A stretch of DNA of 64,000 bases, from the NCBI GenBank assembly GCA_963555925.1, contig CAUVXJ010000011.1, positions 1 to 64,000 of the forward strand, given 5' to 3'. This DNA comes from Protofrankia sp963555925 (GTDB lineage Bacteria > Actinomycetota > Actinomycetes > Frankiales > Frankiaceae). The notes under the pieces are model-generated. The model was given only the letters and a program-made list of their open reading frames with translations. It was not told the DNA's origin and searched no databases. Position numbers and translations under genes: made by a program. Below, one piece after another: positions 43,722 to 52,026 of this stretch (the first letter of the stretch is position 1; every line of letters begins with the position of its first letter).

Positions 43722-45223
43722 GTTGCGGTCCTCATCGTCAGGGGCGGGAGTCGACCGGCGGCGAGAGCTGGTATTCGCGGCACGGGTCCACCGCCGTGCA
43801 CGGTCAGTGCCGCGGTACCAGTCGCGGAAGTCGCCGTCATAGTGCCATCGTGTCGGCTCATGCTGATGTGGACCTGACGCAACCCTGGGAGTCGGCTGAA
43901 AGCCCGCGGTGGGCGACAGCGGCTACTGCGTGCCCGGTTGCCTGTACCGCCGGTGGCGGGAGTTGATCGAACATGTGCCCGGAATTCTCGGACCGCGCTC
44001 CAGAGTACGGCTACCAGGGCTAACGCCATGAGCGCCGCCGCCAGTTTGAGTTCTGGTGCCGGCGGGAATGCCGCCGCGTTTCCGCCGGCACCGCTCACGG
44101 CGCTGTTCCCGGTGGCGCCTCCGCCCACGGGTTGGGAACTCTGCGCGAAGTACGTCAGGTATGTCAGGAAAGATGCGACCTGAACGGCGACCGGTAGGTA
44201 CCACAACCGGCGGGGTAGGTAGCAGGCGGCAATTACGCTGAGGACGTCCGCCGGGTAGAAATACCGTTCGTGCATAGACGGCAGAAAAAACGGTACAGCG
44301 ATGACCGACGCGGTGGCAACCAACACGATGCGGGTCGGGGTAAGTTCGACGCGACTACGGACAGTAATAACGGTTAGGATGGCCACGAGCGCGCCGGTGA
44401 ACACGACTCCCGCCGTACGCAGGATGTCAGCGTGTGTGCCCGGGGCGATGAACTGATATACCGAAGCGGCGTTGAGTGTTAACTGTTGGTAGGTGCCGGT
44501 CTGCCTTGCGTAGACCGTCAGAAGCTTTTCCGGTGCTGCGCCCAGGAGCAGCGCGGGCACATCGAGCGCCAGGTACACCCCGGGAATGGCAAGCAACGAC
44601 GGCCATGGCAGCCGTTTTCTAAGGACCAGGATGCCCAGGAGCGGAAAGATGAAGACGGCCTGCAGTTTGAACCCCAGCGCGAGGCCGAAGAAGGCACCGG
44701 CCAGCCAGTGGCGCGCCCGGAGCACGTAGTAGAGCCCGCCGATCAGGAAGGCCGTGAAGATCGAGTCTGCCTGCCCCCAGCGCGCACTGTTCGCAACCAC
44801 CGTGGGCAGGAACAGCACCGCGGTCGCGGCCGCGACCGGTTGCCATGAGTCGAGAAAGCGTAGCCGCACGATCCGATATGTAAAGAATGCGAGCAGTAGA
44901 TCGAACAGCACCGAAATAGTCTTGATCCCGGCGAGTGCCGGTACCGGCAGATAGGTCAGGAAGGCCATCAGGTAGAGGTATGGAACATTATAATCTGAGA
45001 AATCTGATCGAAGGGCATGATATCCGCCGTTATCGGCGATATGGTCGTACCAGGGTTTCAGGAACATGACGTAGTCCGCCGAACGATAATCGAACATCGT
45101 CGCGCGCACCGTGAGTGCGATCATGACAGCGACCGCCGCCATTGCTGTCCGACCGGCCGGTCGGGGTGGCTTCTTCGCGATCCGCGTGCGGGCCGGCACC
45201 GGCTGCGGGGTCATCTCGGTCAT
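43718..45223 (-). CDS. GT87-like polyprenyl-phosphate-dependent mannosyltransferase-type membrane protein
   Basis: 501 residues from ATG 45223. About ten membrane helices. The first extracytoplasmic loop holds DYRSADYVMFLKPWYDHIAD with acidic residues in the GT-C catalytic position; NSARWGQADSIFTAF and MHERYFYP are typical of GT-C mannosyltransferase families. The C-terminal 85 residues are Arg/Ala/Thr-rich and unlike the rest, overlapping the start of the ArnT-like gene. Codon use in the first two thirds is less GC-biased than in the neighbours. The exact sugar is not deducible. Confidence 0.75.
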   Translation of the reverse strand: MTEMTPQPVPARTRIAKKPPRPAGRTAMAAVAVMIALTVRATMFDYRSADYVMFLKPWYDHIADNGGYHALRSDFSDYNVPYLYLMAFLTYLPVPALAGIKTISVLFDLLLAFFTYRIVRLRFLDSWQPVAAATAVLFLPTVVANSARWGQADSIFTAFLIGGLYYVLRARHWLAGAFFGLALGFKLQAVFIFPLLGILVLRKRLPWPSLLAIPGVYLALDVPALLLGAAPEKLLTVYARQTGTYQQLTLNAASVYQFIAPGTHADILRTAGVVFTGALVAILTVITVRSRVELTPTRIVLVATASVIAVPFFLPSMHERYFYPADVLSVIAACYLPRRLWYLPVAVQVASFLTYLTYFAQSSQPVGGGATGNSAVSGAGGNAAAFPPAPELKLAAALMALALVAVLWSAVREFRAHVRSTPATGGTGNRARSSRCRPPRAFSRLPGLRQVHISMSRHDGTMTATSATGTAALTVHGGGPVPRIPALAAGRLPPLTMRTAT

Positions 45224-45317
45224 GAGCGTATTGTCTGTTTTAATACTTAGCCGAACCTTGTATGAAACTTGGCGCAGACTGAGCACCGCACTGTGCGTCC
45301 GGTACCCGTGCGCGGGC

Positions 45318-46073
45318 TCAACGGGTGTCGGGACGGCCGGCGATCAGATCGAAGATCCGGTCCTTGCGGTGGATCCACCGTTGGTCGTGGCGCACGGCCC
45401 GGCCCTCGGCCCGGGTGGCCTTGTGGGAGCCACCGCGATAGCGCCAGCGTGCCCATGGCGAACCGGGCCGAGCCAGCCGGATCGCGCCGATCAGTGCGAG
45501 AAAGGGGACGAGTAGCCCGATGGTCCCGAGACGGAGTTTGCCTTTCAGAAAGGTGATCATGACCAGGAGGATGTTGAGGATCAGCGACGCCACGTAGTCC
45601 CACAACGCCGCGCGATGGCCGTTGTCGAGGCCGTCAACCCCGAAGGGCAGGCTGCCCAACACGAGCAACCCGGTCACCGCCACCCCGAGGACGACCGCAT
45701 CGACCGAGACGCGGCCCTCCTCACTCCAGTACACGTCCTGGAGGTGCAGAACCAGGGCGAACTCGTCCAGGACGAGCGCGATCCCGACACCGAACAGCGC
45801 CCCGAGCAGGTCCCACCACGGTGATCTGCCGGCTGCCGGGGTGAACGCACCGACTCCGGCTATGCACATGAAAACAATGCCAAAGACGACATGATGGATA
45901 TGGGTTCCGCCGGCCGCGACGTTACCCGGCCACCACGAAACACCGGCCCGGATCATCCGGACGCTGAGCCGGATGAACAGAAATGTAGCCACGAACGACA
46001 CCAGCAGCAGGAACAGCGGTTGCTTTCCGGGCTCGACGATGACCCGATGATAGAAGTCCGCAACCGTGTTCAC
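45318..46073 (-). CDS. Conserved polytopic membrane protein
   Basis: 251 residues with about six helices. Notable are THIHHVVFGIVFM, with a His-rich helix, and LDEFALVLHLQDVYWSEEGR, with acidic residues in a loop; both look conserved and could bind a metal. The C-terminus is a basic cytoplasmic tail with Arg/His (RWRYRGGSHK ... RWIHRKDRIFDL). I know similar actinobacterial proteins only as uncharacterised integral membrane proteins. It lies 94 bases upstream of the glycosyltransferase pair on the same strand. Confidence 0.7.
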   Translation of the reverse strand: MNTVADFYHRVIVEPGKQPLFLLLVSFVATFLFIRLSVRMIRAGVSWWPGNVAAGGTHIHHVVFGIVFMCIAGVGAFTPAAGRSPWWDLLGALFGVGIALVLDEFALVLHLQDVYWSEEGRVSVDAVVLGVAVTGLLVLGSLPFGVDGLDNGHRAALWDYVASLILNILLVMITFLKGKLRLGTIGLLVPFLALIGAIRLARPGSPWARWRYRGGSHKATRAEGRAVRHDQRWIHRKDRIFDLIAGRPDTR

Positions 46074-46140
46074 CTGGACCCCCGCGAAGAATCTCGGCCC
46101 TGCCCGGTCGGGTCCATTCAGACCCGTATTCGCCAGGCGG

Positions 46141-46566
46141 TTATCCTACGTCGGAACGCTCCTGTGGTTCGCCGCGCTTCGCCGGCGTGAGGAAGTCGGT
46201 CGCCTGCGCCACCAGCCGGGTCATCTCATATCCGACGAGACCGATTTCGCATGTTTTGGCAGCGAGGACGGACAGGCATGCGCCGTCGCTGATGGCCATG
46301 AGGAGCAGGGTTCCGTGGTCCATCTCGACTATTGTCTGGCGCACTGCTCCGGACTCCATGAGGGTTGCCAGCCCGAGGGTGAGGCTGAGTAGACCCGAGG
46401 AGATCGCGCCAAGCTGTTCTGCCCGGTCGCGCGTGAAGCCGTCGCAGACCGCGAGCAGGATCCCGTCAACCGAGACGACGATGGCGCTCGCGACCCCGGG
46501 TACCGAACCGACGAAGTTGTTGATGAGCCAGTCCAGCCCGTGATCCGCTGCGCCCGCCCCGGTCAC
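46141..46566 (-). CDS. Roadblock/LC7-domain protein (orphan)
   Basis: 141 residues from GTG 46566, which has GAGG 5 nt upstream; the frame is open to 46635. The roadblock fold shows as LDWLINNFVGSVPGVASAIVVSVDGILLAVCDG followed by GAISSGLLSLTLGLATLM and IVEMDHGTLLLMAISDGACLSVLA. In conservons such proteins pair with a small Ras-like GTPase and regulate it. Here no kinase, DUF742 or GTPase gene is adjacent, unlike the second roadblock gene at 57708, so it may act on the distant conservon or on a GTPase elsewhere. Confidence 0.85.
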   Translation of the reverse strand: MTGAGAADHGLDWLINNFVGSVPGVASAIVVSVDGILLAVCDGFTRDRAEQLGAISSGLLSLTLGLATLMESGAVRQTIVEMDHGTLLLMAISDGACLSVLAAKTCEIGLVGYEMTRLVAQATDFLTPAKRGEPQERSDVG

Positions 46567-47220
46567 ATGAGCCTCGGCTGTCCACACGGGGTACCCGGCC
46601 CGATGCGGAAGCCCACCCGTGGTTCTGCCGGGCACCTCGATCCCCCATGACGTCGGTAGTACAATTAGCTACCTCTCTGACAGATTTCGCCCGCGTTCGG
46701 CGACCAGCGTAAGTCGCGGTTACTTCCTCCAAGGTATCGGCTTGACGTGACCGGCCGCATCCAGGTTCCCCGCGCCGCAGGGAGTCGTCGCCGCAGGAAC
46801 AGCGTAGCCGCCGTTGCTGCGCGGCCAGTTTATGCCTATCGGGCCGGGGCCTTGACCATCGGCGCCGTGTTGGGCGGAGTATCGGTAAACATATCCAAAA
46901 GTAAGATAATTAATATAATATGTCTGTATTATCACGAGCACCCGTTAATTTGTGCTTTGACACCGGATTCTCGTGTGGGCCGCCCCGTCCGGCCGGGGCA
47001 CATCGTTCGTTCCGCCGGCGTGATCCGGTCTGCTGACACAACCCGTTCGGTGGACATTTCGTTCACCGGGACCGAATCAAGCGGTCATGAGGAATGTTTT
47101 CGCTATATGACGGTCTGGCCACCTGTCCATCGGGCGATGGACAGGTGGCCAGACCAGGGTGGTGGTGCCCAGTTGTGGTACTCACTCGTCGTGCCCGGTC
47201 ATGGTGCCCGGTCATGGTGC
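46567..47220. other. Intergenic region with AT-rich island
   Basis: About 650 bases without a recognisable gene. The segment 46886-46960 is unusually AT-rich for this genome and contains ATAATA-TGTCTG-TATTAT (46915-46932). The right end contains the hairpin at 47112-47155 and two copies of GTGCCCGGTCATG. Confidence 0.6.
47112..47155. terminator. 21-bp perfect palindrome downstream of the PKS-cluster ABM gene
   Basis: GGTCTGGCCACCTGTCCATC extended by one base pairs exactly with 47135-47155, leaving a minimal loop. It lies 66 bases after the stop of the leftward monooxygenase gene and probably ends the polyketide cluster transcript. Confidence 0.75.
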
Positions 47221-47538
47221 TCAGCCGGCGGCGACCTCCGGCGCAAGCCGGGCCGCGAGGTTGTAGATCCGGCGTTCGAAGCTCCCGGACCAGTACGGCG
47301 TCATCGGGCTGGTGAGCTCGTGGTGGCCCGGTGCGTCCTCCCACGCGCGGAACTGCGCTTCGCTCTCCCACTCGCTGAGCAGGAGGTAACGACCGGAGCC
47401 GTCCGGGTCTCGCAGGAGCTCGTCACCGAGGAGGCCGGGCGTGCCCTTCATCTGCGCGGTGACCTGGACGTAGGCCTGCTCGAACTCGTGGGCCAGGTGC
47501 GGAGCGACGCTGGCGAACACCAGGATTCGTGCGGTCAT
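47221..47538 (-). CDS. ABM-superfamily monooxygenase-like protein (PKS cluster)
   Basis: 105 residues from ATG 47538, with GGAG well placed upstream. The ferredoxin-like ABM pattern is clear: ILVFASVAPHLAHEFEQAYVQV, LLGDELLRDPDGSGRYLLLSEWESEAQFRAWE. Such proteins include cofactor-free quinone-forming monooxygenases of aromatic polyketides (ActVA-Orf6 type). It is the last gene of the polyketide cluster, separated from the O-methyltransferase by the repeat element B. Confidence 0.8.
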   Translation of the reverse strand: MTARILVFASVAPHLAHEFEQAYVQVTAQMKGTPGLLGDELLRDPDGSGRYLLLSEWESEAQFRAWEDAPGHHELTSPMTPYWSGSFERRIYNLAARLAPEVAAG

Positions 47539-47900
47539 CGACGATCTCCTTGTTCCAGTAAGAGCGACCGGCCATAGGGATGCGGCGTCGCGGGGCCGGG
47601 GCGCGCACCTCGCAGTGTTGCCGTCGGTCGACACCCACAATCAGGGTGCCTTTCTCCTCGCGCCTCGTGATGCACGCACCCCAGCCTCGATTCTTGATCC
47701 ACACTCCTATTGTCGGGCGCTCTTAATGATGTGAATCTGATGCTTTTGGGACAACATCAGATTCACATCGTTCCCCGAGAGCGCCCGGGCCGCCGTCAGG
47801 ACGGCGAGCCACCGGGAGTTCCACTGCGCCAAGCGTCGGCGCCGGCGACCGCGAGGCAGTCCGGGGAACTTTGCGATCTCGCCCAGACAGCGCTGGGAGG
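47539..47900. other. Spacer holding dispersed element B
   Basis: About 360 bases between the O-methyltransferase and the terminal ABM gene. Almost all of it is repeat-related sequence (see 47579-47790). No gene was recognised. Confidence 0.6.
47579..47790 (+). repeat. Composite dispersed element B with nested inverted repeats
   Basis: Starts with GCGGCGTCGCGGGGCCGGGG (also in element A). After about 90 bases comes TTGATCCACACTCCTATTGT and CGGGCGCTCTTA, then the 15-bp arms GATGTGAATCTGATG and CATCAGATTCACATC around a 12-base loop (47732-47773), and finally GAGAGCGCCCG, which is the inverted copy of CGGGCGCTC. The outer and inner arms together make a nested cruciform of about 75 bp. The layout resembles a non-autonomous (MITE-like) element; no transposase is present. 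Confidence 0.75.
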
Positions 47901-48899
47901 CTACCCAGCCGTGGCAAGGACGAGCGAGGACGGACCCACCAGCGGTCGGTGTTCGTCGAACTGCCAACCGGCGTCTGTCAGCAGCTCGGCGACTTCCTCC
48001 ACGCTGTATGCGTGGCCGCCGCCGACGAGCAGGAACTCACCCGCGATGAGTGCTGCAAACGACGGGTCCGTGTGGGTGGGATCGGTCCATAGATCGACCA
48101 GCAACAGGCGGGAACCGTCCGGTGCCGCTTCGCGGACCCGGCCCAGCAGGGTGCGGCTACGTTCCGGCGAAAAGAGGTGGACTACATTCGCCAGCAGAAG
48201 CACATCGTGGTCCTTGGGTATCGGGTCGATGAAGAGATCGCCCTCGACGATGTCCAGCCGTTCCCGGTTGGCCAGTCCGTCGACGCGTTGCGCAGCCACG
48301 GCGGCGGTCTGGGGAAGCTCGAACAGGGTGGCGGACAAGTGCGGATTCTGCTCCAGCGCCGCGTGCGCGAATGAGCCGGTACCACCGCCCAGGTCGAGAA
48401 GGCGCTGGTGGGCGGCGAAGGAGTAGCGGCTGGGTAGCACCGAAGCGGTGTCTCCGGTGCTGACCTCCATTCCGAGCGCGAGCACCGCCTGGTCCGCCGG
48501 GGAAAGGGGCTCCACTTGCGGTTCGCCTGTGCGCACCGCTGCCTCAAGCCGTTGCCAGGTGGGATAGCTGATCTGGTCCCACGATCGCAGGATGGGGCGC
48601 CGGTCAGCTGGCGTGACACCAGCCAGAAACGTCTGCGCGACAGGGGTGTTGCGGTACTCGTCGCCGTCCCGGCTGACCAGACCGACGCTCACCATCGCGT
48701 CGGCCACGATCCGTGCGGACCGGGCTGGCACTGCGACCGCGGTGCCCAGCTGCGCTGCGGTGCGCGGTCCCTGCGCCAGCGCCTCGAACAGGCCGATCCG
48801 GGACGCGACGAACAGAAGTTTAGCCGCCATGTAACCGGCGGAGATCCGCAAGATAGGCTCAGGTGTCACACGCGCCGGGGTTTCGTTGAGGCCGGTCAT
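47901..48899 (-). CDS. Family-2 O-methyltransferase (PKS cluster)
   Basis: 332 residues. An N-terminal winged-helix dimerisation domain (AAKLLFVASRIGLFEALAQGPRTAAQLG ... LVSRDGDEYRNTP) is followed by a Rossmann SAM-binding domain with LLDLGGGTGSFAHA and DLFIDPIPKDHDVLLLANVVHLFSPE. This is the arrangement of polyketide O-methyltransferases such as TcmN-C/DmpB-type enzymes, which methylate phenolic hydroxyls. The usual catalytic His is seen only as the HLFSPE position. It lies about 245 bases downstream of the SnoaL-like gene and belongs to the tailoring part of the cluster. Confidence 0.85.
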   Translation of the reverse strand: MTGLNETPARVTPEPILRISAGYMAAKLLFVASRIGLFEALAQGPRTAAQLGTAVAVPARSARIVADAMVSVGLVSRDGDEYRNTPVAQTFLAGVTPADRRPILRSWDQISYPTWQRLEAAVRTGEPQVEPLSPADQAVLALGMEVSTGDTASVLPSRYSFAAHQRLLDLGGGTGSFAHAALEQNPHLSATLFELPQTAAVAAQRVDGLANRERLDIVEGDLFIDPIPKDHDVLLLANVVHLFSPERSRTLLGRVREAAPDGSRLLLVDLWTDPTHTDPSFAALIAGEFLLVGGGHAYSVEEVAELLTDAGWQFDEHRPLVGPSSLVLATAG

Positions 48900-49144
48900 A
48901 TTAACGCCTCTCTCTGAGTGATGGTTCTGCTTTACGAGATGCAGTGTGGGCGTGATATGTGTGGTAATGGATTTGTGTGGAAACTTGAATTGAAGCTGGC
49001 GACGGCAGTTCGTCCGGGGTGGATAAAGTGCAGCTGCTCAGGCTGAAAAGATGCCTTTGCGTTCAGATGGCTGGCAGGAAAAACTGCCGGATCGGCCATT
49101 CGATGTCATCGAATTTTCGGTGTCCGGTCCCCTGACAGTATGGA

Positions 49145-49639
49145 TTACGGCGAGGCGCCCACGACGGCGGCGGATTCGACATTAACGCCGCTGAATCCGC
49201 CGCCGAGGCCGCCGGGATGCGGCCCTCGGACGTTCATCCCGAGCTGGCGGAGCAGCCCGCGATCATCCCGGATCGCGTCATGCTCGACGACCTTCCCACC
49301 CGACATGCGGAACCAATGGGTGTGCCGCCAGGTCACCTGCTGGCCCTTGGCCTGCACTCCCATGATCACTCCATGTGCAGTGCCTTCGATCACAAGCACC
49401 GCAGCAACAAGTTCCGAATCCGCGACGATGTTTTCCACGCGCCAGACTGCGGATGGAAAGCATTGCAGCACGACCCCCAGCGTGGCGGCCAGGCCCGCCC
49501 GCCCTGGTGGGCTGCCAGGCTCCACCCGATGGTTGATCAGATTCGGGGTGAATGCAGTCAGGGCGCCTTCGAGATCGCCGCGTTCCAGTGCCCGGAAGTG
49601 GTTGATGACTACAGATTTGTTGGCCGCTGCGGTGTTCAC
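49145..49639 (-). CDS. SnoaL-like NTF2-fold protein (PKS cluster)
   Basis: 164 residues. The SnoaL/NTF2-like pattern is VVINHFRALERGDLEGALTAFTPNLINHRV ... GLAATLGVVLQCFPSAVWRVENIVADSELVAAVLVIEGTAHG ... VTWRHTHWFRMSGGKVVEHDAIRD, with the family's central HWFR and EHDAIRD segments. Members either close polyketide rings by an aldol reaction or hydroxylate them. It sits 75 bases downstream of the first ABM gene in the polyketide cluster. A Gly-rich C-terminal tail of about 30 residues is unusual for the family. Confidence 0.8.
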   Translation of the reverse strand: MNTAAANKSVVINHFRALERGDLEGALTAFTPNLINHRVEPGSPPGRAGLAATLGVVLQCFPSAVWRVENIVADSELVAAVLVIEGTAHGVIMGVQAKGQQVTWRHTHWFRMSGGKVVEHDAIRDDRGLLRQLGMNVRGPHPGGLGGGFSGVNVESAAVVGASP

Positions 49640-49715
49640 CGGATATTCCTCCCGTTCCCTGGCACGCGAAAGGAACCATGGTTGACGATCGGTTGGCCAG
49701 CGAAGGTCCCTCTTT

Positions 49716-50021
49716 TCACGACCGGTATTCCACTCCTTCTAAATGTATGAGGATGTCGGAGACATCCATCTGTGCGGTCTCCCGGAGCTCACGTAGTGGC
49801 GCGGTGAGGATGTCCTGCTCCGGGCTGCGCTCGAAGGTATGGAAGGCATCCCGGTTCTCCCAGTCGCTCGTGATCACGAATTCACGCGGACCGGCGCGCA
49901 GGAGGCTCTGTCGCAGATTGCCCGTTGCCTGGCTCGCGGCGAGCGCGACCTTCTCCCAGGCTGCGACGAAGTCCTGTTCCCGATCGGGCAGGACGCGCAT
50001 CCGCAGGGTCATTCTGATCAT
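49716..50021 (-). CDS. ABM-superfamily monooxygenase-like protein (PKS core)
   Basis: 101 residues. The ABM fold shows as MTLRMRVLPDREQDFVAAWEKVALAAS ... LLRAGPREFVITSDWENRDAFHTFE. Its ATG overlaps the last base of the ketoreductase stop (TGATG), so it is translationally coupled to the polyketide core. It may oxidise the polyketide ring to a quinone or act as a small cyclase partner. It is only distantly similar to the second ABM protein at 47221-47538. Confidence 0.8.
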   Translation of the reverse strand: MIRMTLRMRVLPDREQDFVAAWEKVALAASQATGNLRQSLLRAGPREFVITSDWENRDAFHTFERSPEQDILTAPLRELRETAQMDVSDILIHLEGVEYRS

Positions 50022-50761
50022 CAGATTCCACCGTCCACGTGCAGGGTCGCGCCGGTGATGTAGCGGGCCGCGTCGCTGGAAAGGAAGAGCACCGCACCGG
50101 CGATGTCCTCGGGCGTGGCGAGGCGCCCGAGCGCAGTCATCGCCTCGACCTGAGCTCGCCTGGTCGGCGGCATGCCGGCCATCTGGTCGGTCTCGGTGAA
50201 GCCGGGGGCCACCGTGTTGACCCGAATGCCCCGTGGCCCGAGTTCCTTGGCCAGGGATCGGGTGAATCCGAGGACGCCGGCCTTCGAGGTCATGTACGCC
50301 GTGCGGTCCGCGACGCCGCGCAGCGATCCAGCTGAACCGATGGTGATGATCGAGGCATCGTTGGCCAGTAGATCGTGCGCGGCCCGGTGGACCAGGTAAA
50401 GGCTGGTCAGATTGGTATCGATCACCTGCCGCCACTGGTCGAGGTCCAGTTGGTGCAGGGGTTGCTGGGCCCCGGTGGCGGCATTGTTGACCAGAATGTC
50501 GAGCGCTCCGAAGCGGTCACGAACGGTTTCCAGCAGCCGGCCGACGTCGGCTTCGACCGACACGTCCGCGCGTACCAGTTCGGCGTCGGCGCCGAGCCGT
50601 TCCAGCTCGTCGGTGAGCGAGACGACCGCGTCGCTCTCGTTCACATAGCAGGTGATCACGGATGCTCCCTGCTGTGCGAGCGCCAGCACGATGGCTCGCC
50701 CGATCCCGCGGGCACCACCGGTGACCAGGGCTGATCTGCCCTTGAGCCCGAAGTCCATCAC
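50021..50761 (-). CDS. SDR-family polyketide ketoreductase
   Basis: 246 residues. The NAD(P) motif TGGARGIG (14-21), NNAATG, the catalytic YMTSK (about 155-159) with a preceding Ser, and NTVAPGFTETD are those of FabG-type short-chain reductases. In a type II polyketide cluster such an enzyme reduces one keto group of the nascent chain or a ring. Its ATGATG start overlaps the stop of KS-beta; ATG 50758 is equally possible. A ketoreductase in the core argues against a plain, unreduced WhiE-like spore pigment. Confidence 0.88.
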   Translation of the reverse strand: MMDFGLKGRSALVTGGARGIGRAIVLALAQQGASVITCYVNESDAVVSLTDELERLGADAELVRADVSVEADVGRLLETVRDRFGALDILVNNAATGAQQPLHQLDLDQWRQVIDTNLTSLYLVHRAAHDLLANDASIITIGSAGSLRGVADRTAYMTSKAGVLGFTRSLAKELGPRGIRVNTVAPGFTETDQMAGMPPTRRAQVEAMTALGRLATPEDIAGAVLFLSSDAARYITGATLHVDGGI

Positions 50762-52026
50762 TCGCCTCCAGCGTCCGGTGTCTGGAGTGCCCGCAGGATC
50801 AGTGAACTGTTGAAGCCGCCGTAGCCGCGGGCGTTGACCATGGCGACCCGCACGGGGGCTTCGCGCGGCTCACGGACGAGGTCGAGGCGATACTCCGGCA
50901 CCGGGTTGTCAAGGTTGCCCACCGCGGGGATCACCCCGTCGCGGATGGACAGCAGTGCGTTCACGGCCGCCAGCGCGGAGCCACCCGCGCACATCCGCCC
51001 GATCAGGCCCTGGGGAGCGGTGACCGGAACGCGCTCGGCGTGTGCACCGAAGGCCAGCTGGATCGCCCGTGCCTCCAGGCCGTCGAGGTCGTGGGAGCCT
51101 GCGCCGTCCGCGAAGATCACATCGACGTCGGCCGGGGTGAGGTTGGCGTCGGCGAGCGCCCGGCGCATCGCCTCGGCGTACCAGCGTGGGTCCGGCGACG
51201 GGTCACGATGATGATGCGCGTCGTGGGTTGCCGCGTATCCGGCGATCTCGGCGTACACCCTCGGTGCGCCACGGGCCGCCGCAGTGGCGGGGTTTTCCAC
51301 GACGAGCGTCGCAGCGCCCTCGGCGGGCACGTAACCGCCCGCGGACCGGTCGAACGGCTTGTAGGCGGCCGCCGGTTCACGGCTGGTGGACAGCCGCCCA
51401 CCCGTGATCTGGCAGGTGAGCGCATAGGGGGTGAGGCCCGCCTCGGCTCCGCCGGCGAGAACGGTGGGGGTGCCACGGCGGATGGTCCGCCGGGCCTGCG
51501 CGAGGCTGTCAAGACCGCCGGCGGCGTCGGAGACCATGACCCCGGACGGCCCCTTGAGACCGTGCTTGATCGAGGTCTGGCCGGTCGTCGCCGCATAGAA
51601 CCAGGCGATGGACTGGTACACGCTCACGGCCTGGCGACCACGGCTCCACAGCCGCTGGATCTCCCGTTGGCCGAAGTCGTTGCCACCGGATCCGGCCGCG
51701 AACACCACCGAGGTCGCGTAGGGATCATGCGCAGTCGGGTCGTAGGCGGCGTCGGCGAGCGCGAGTTCGGTGGCGGCCATGCCCAGCCACGTCCACCGGT
51801 CGGTCTGCAGGACGATCCGGCCGCTCAGATGGTCGGCAGGGTCGAACCCCTCGACCTGGCCGGCAAGCGTCGTGGCGTACGTGCCCGCGTCGAAGCTGCT
51901 GATCGGCCCCACCCGTAGCTCGCCACGCAGTGTCGAGCTCCAGTGCTCCTCGGCCCCGATGCCGCCCGGGGCGACCACGCCGACGCCGGTGACAACCGGA
52001 CGAACCGCCGGCCGGGTGGTGTTCAT
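50758..52026 (-). CDS. Type II PKS ketosynthase beta / chain length factor
   Basis: 422 residues from ATG 52026. The sequence aligns along its whole length with chain length factors (SVYQSIAWFYAATTGQTSIKHG; ARRTIRRGTPTVLAGG; AAYKPFDRSAGGYVPAEGAA; DVIFADGAG). As expected for KS-beta it lacks the catalytic cysteine, but the Gln that usually replaces it is also missing: the motif is SDAAGGLD, with Ala168 where EQAGGLD-type factors have Gln. KS-beta sets chain length with KS-alpha and is linked to malonyl-ACP decarboxylation. It overlaps the KS-alpha stop by 4 bases (ATGA). Confidence 0.93.
   Translation of the reverse strand: MNTTRPAVRPVVTGVGVVAPGGIGAEEHWSSTLRGELRVGPISSFDAGTYATTLAGQVEGFDPADHLSGRIVLQTDRWTWLGMAATELALADAAYDPTAHDPYATSVVFAAGSGGNDFGQREIQRLWSRGRQAVSVYQSIAWFYAATTGQTSIKHGLKGPSGVMVSDAAGGLDSLAQARRTIRRGTPTVLAGGAEAGLTPYALTCQITGGRLSTSREPAAAYKPFDRSAGGYVPAEGAATLVVENPATAAARGAPRVYAEIAGYAATHDAHHHRDPSPDPRWYAEAMRRALADANLTPADVDVIFADGAGSHDLDGLEARAIQLAFGAHAERVPVTAPQGLIGRMCAGGSALAAVNALLSIRDGVIPAVGNLDNPVPEYRLDLVREPREAPVRVAMVNARGYGGFNSSLILRALQTPDAGGE

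Noticed and set aside
46747..47577. 276-codon + frame covering the AT-rich island and the ABM gene
   Set aside because: It runs across a hairpin, a probable terminator and antisense to the ABM gene; the composition changes along the frame.
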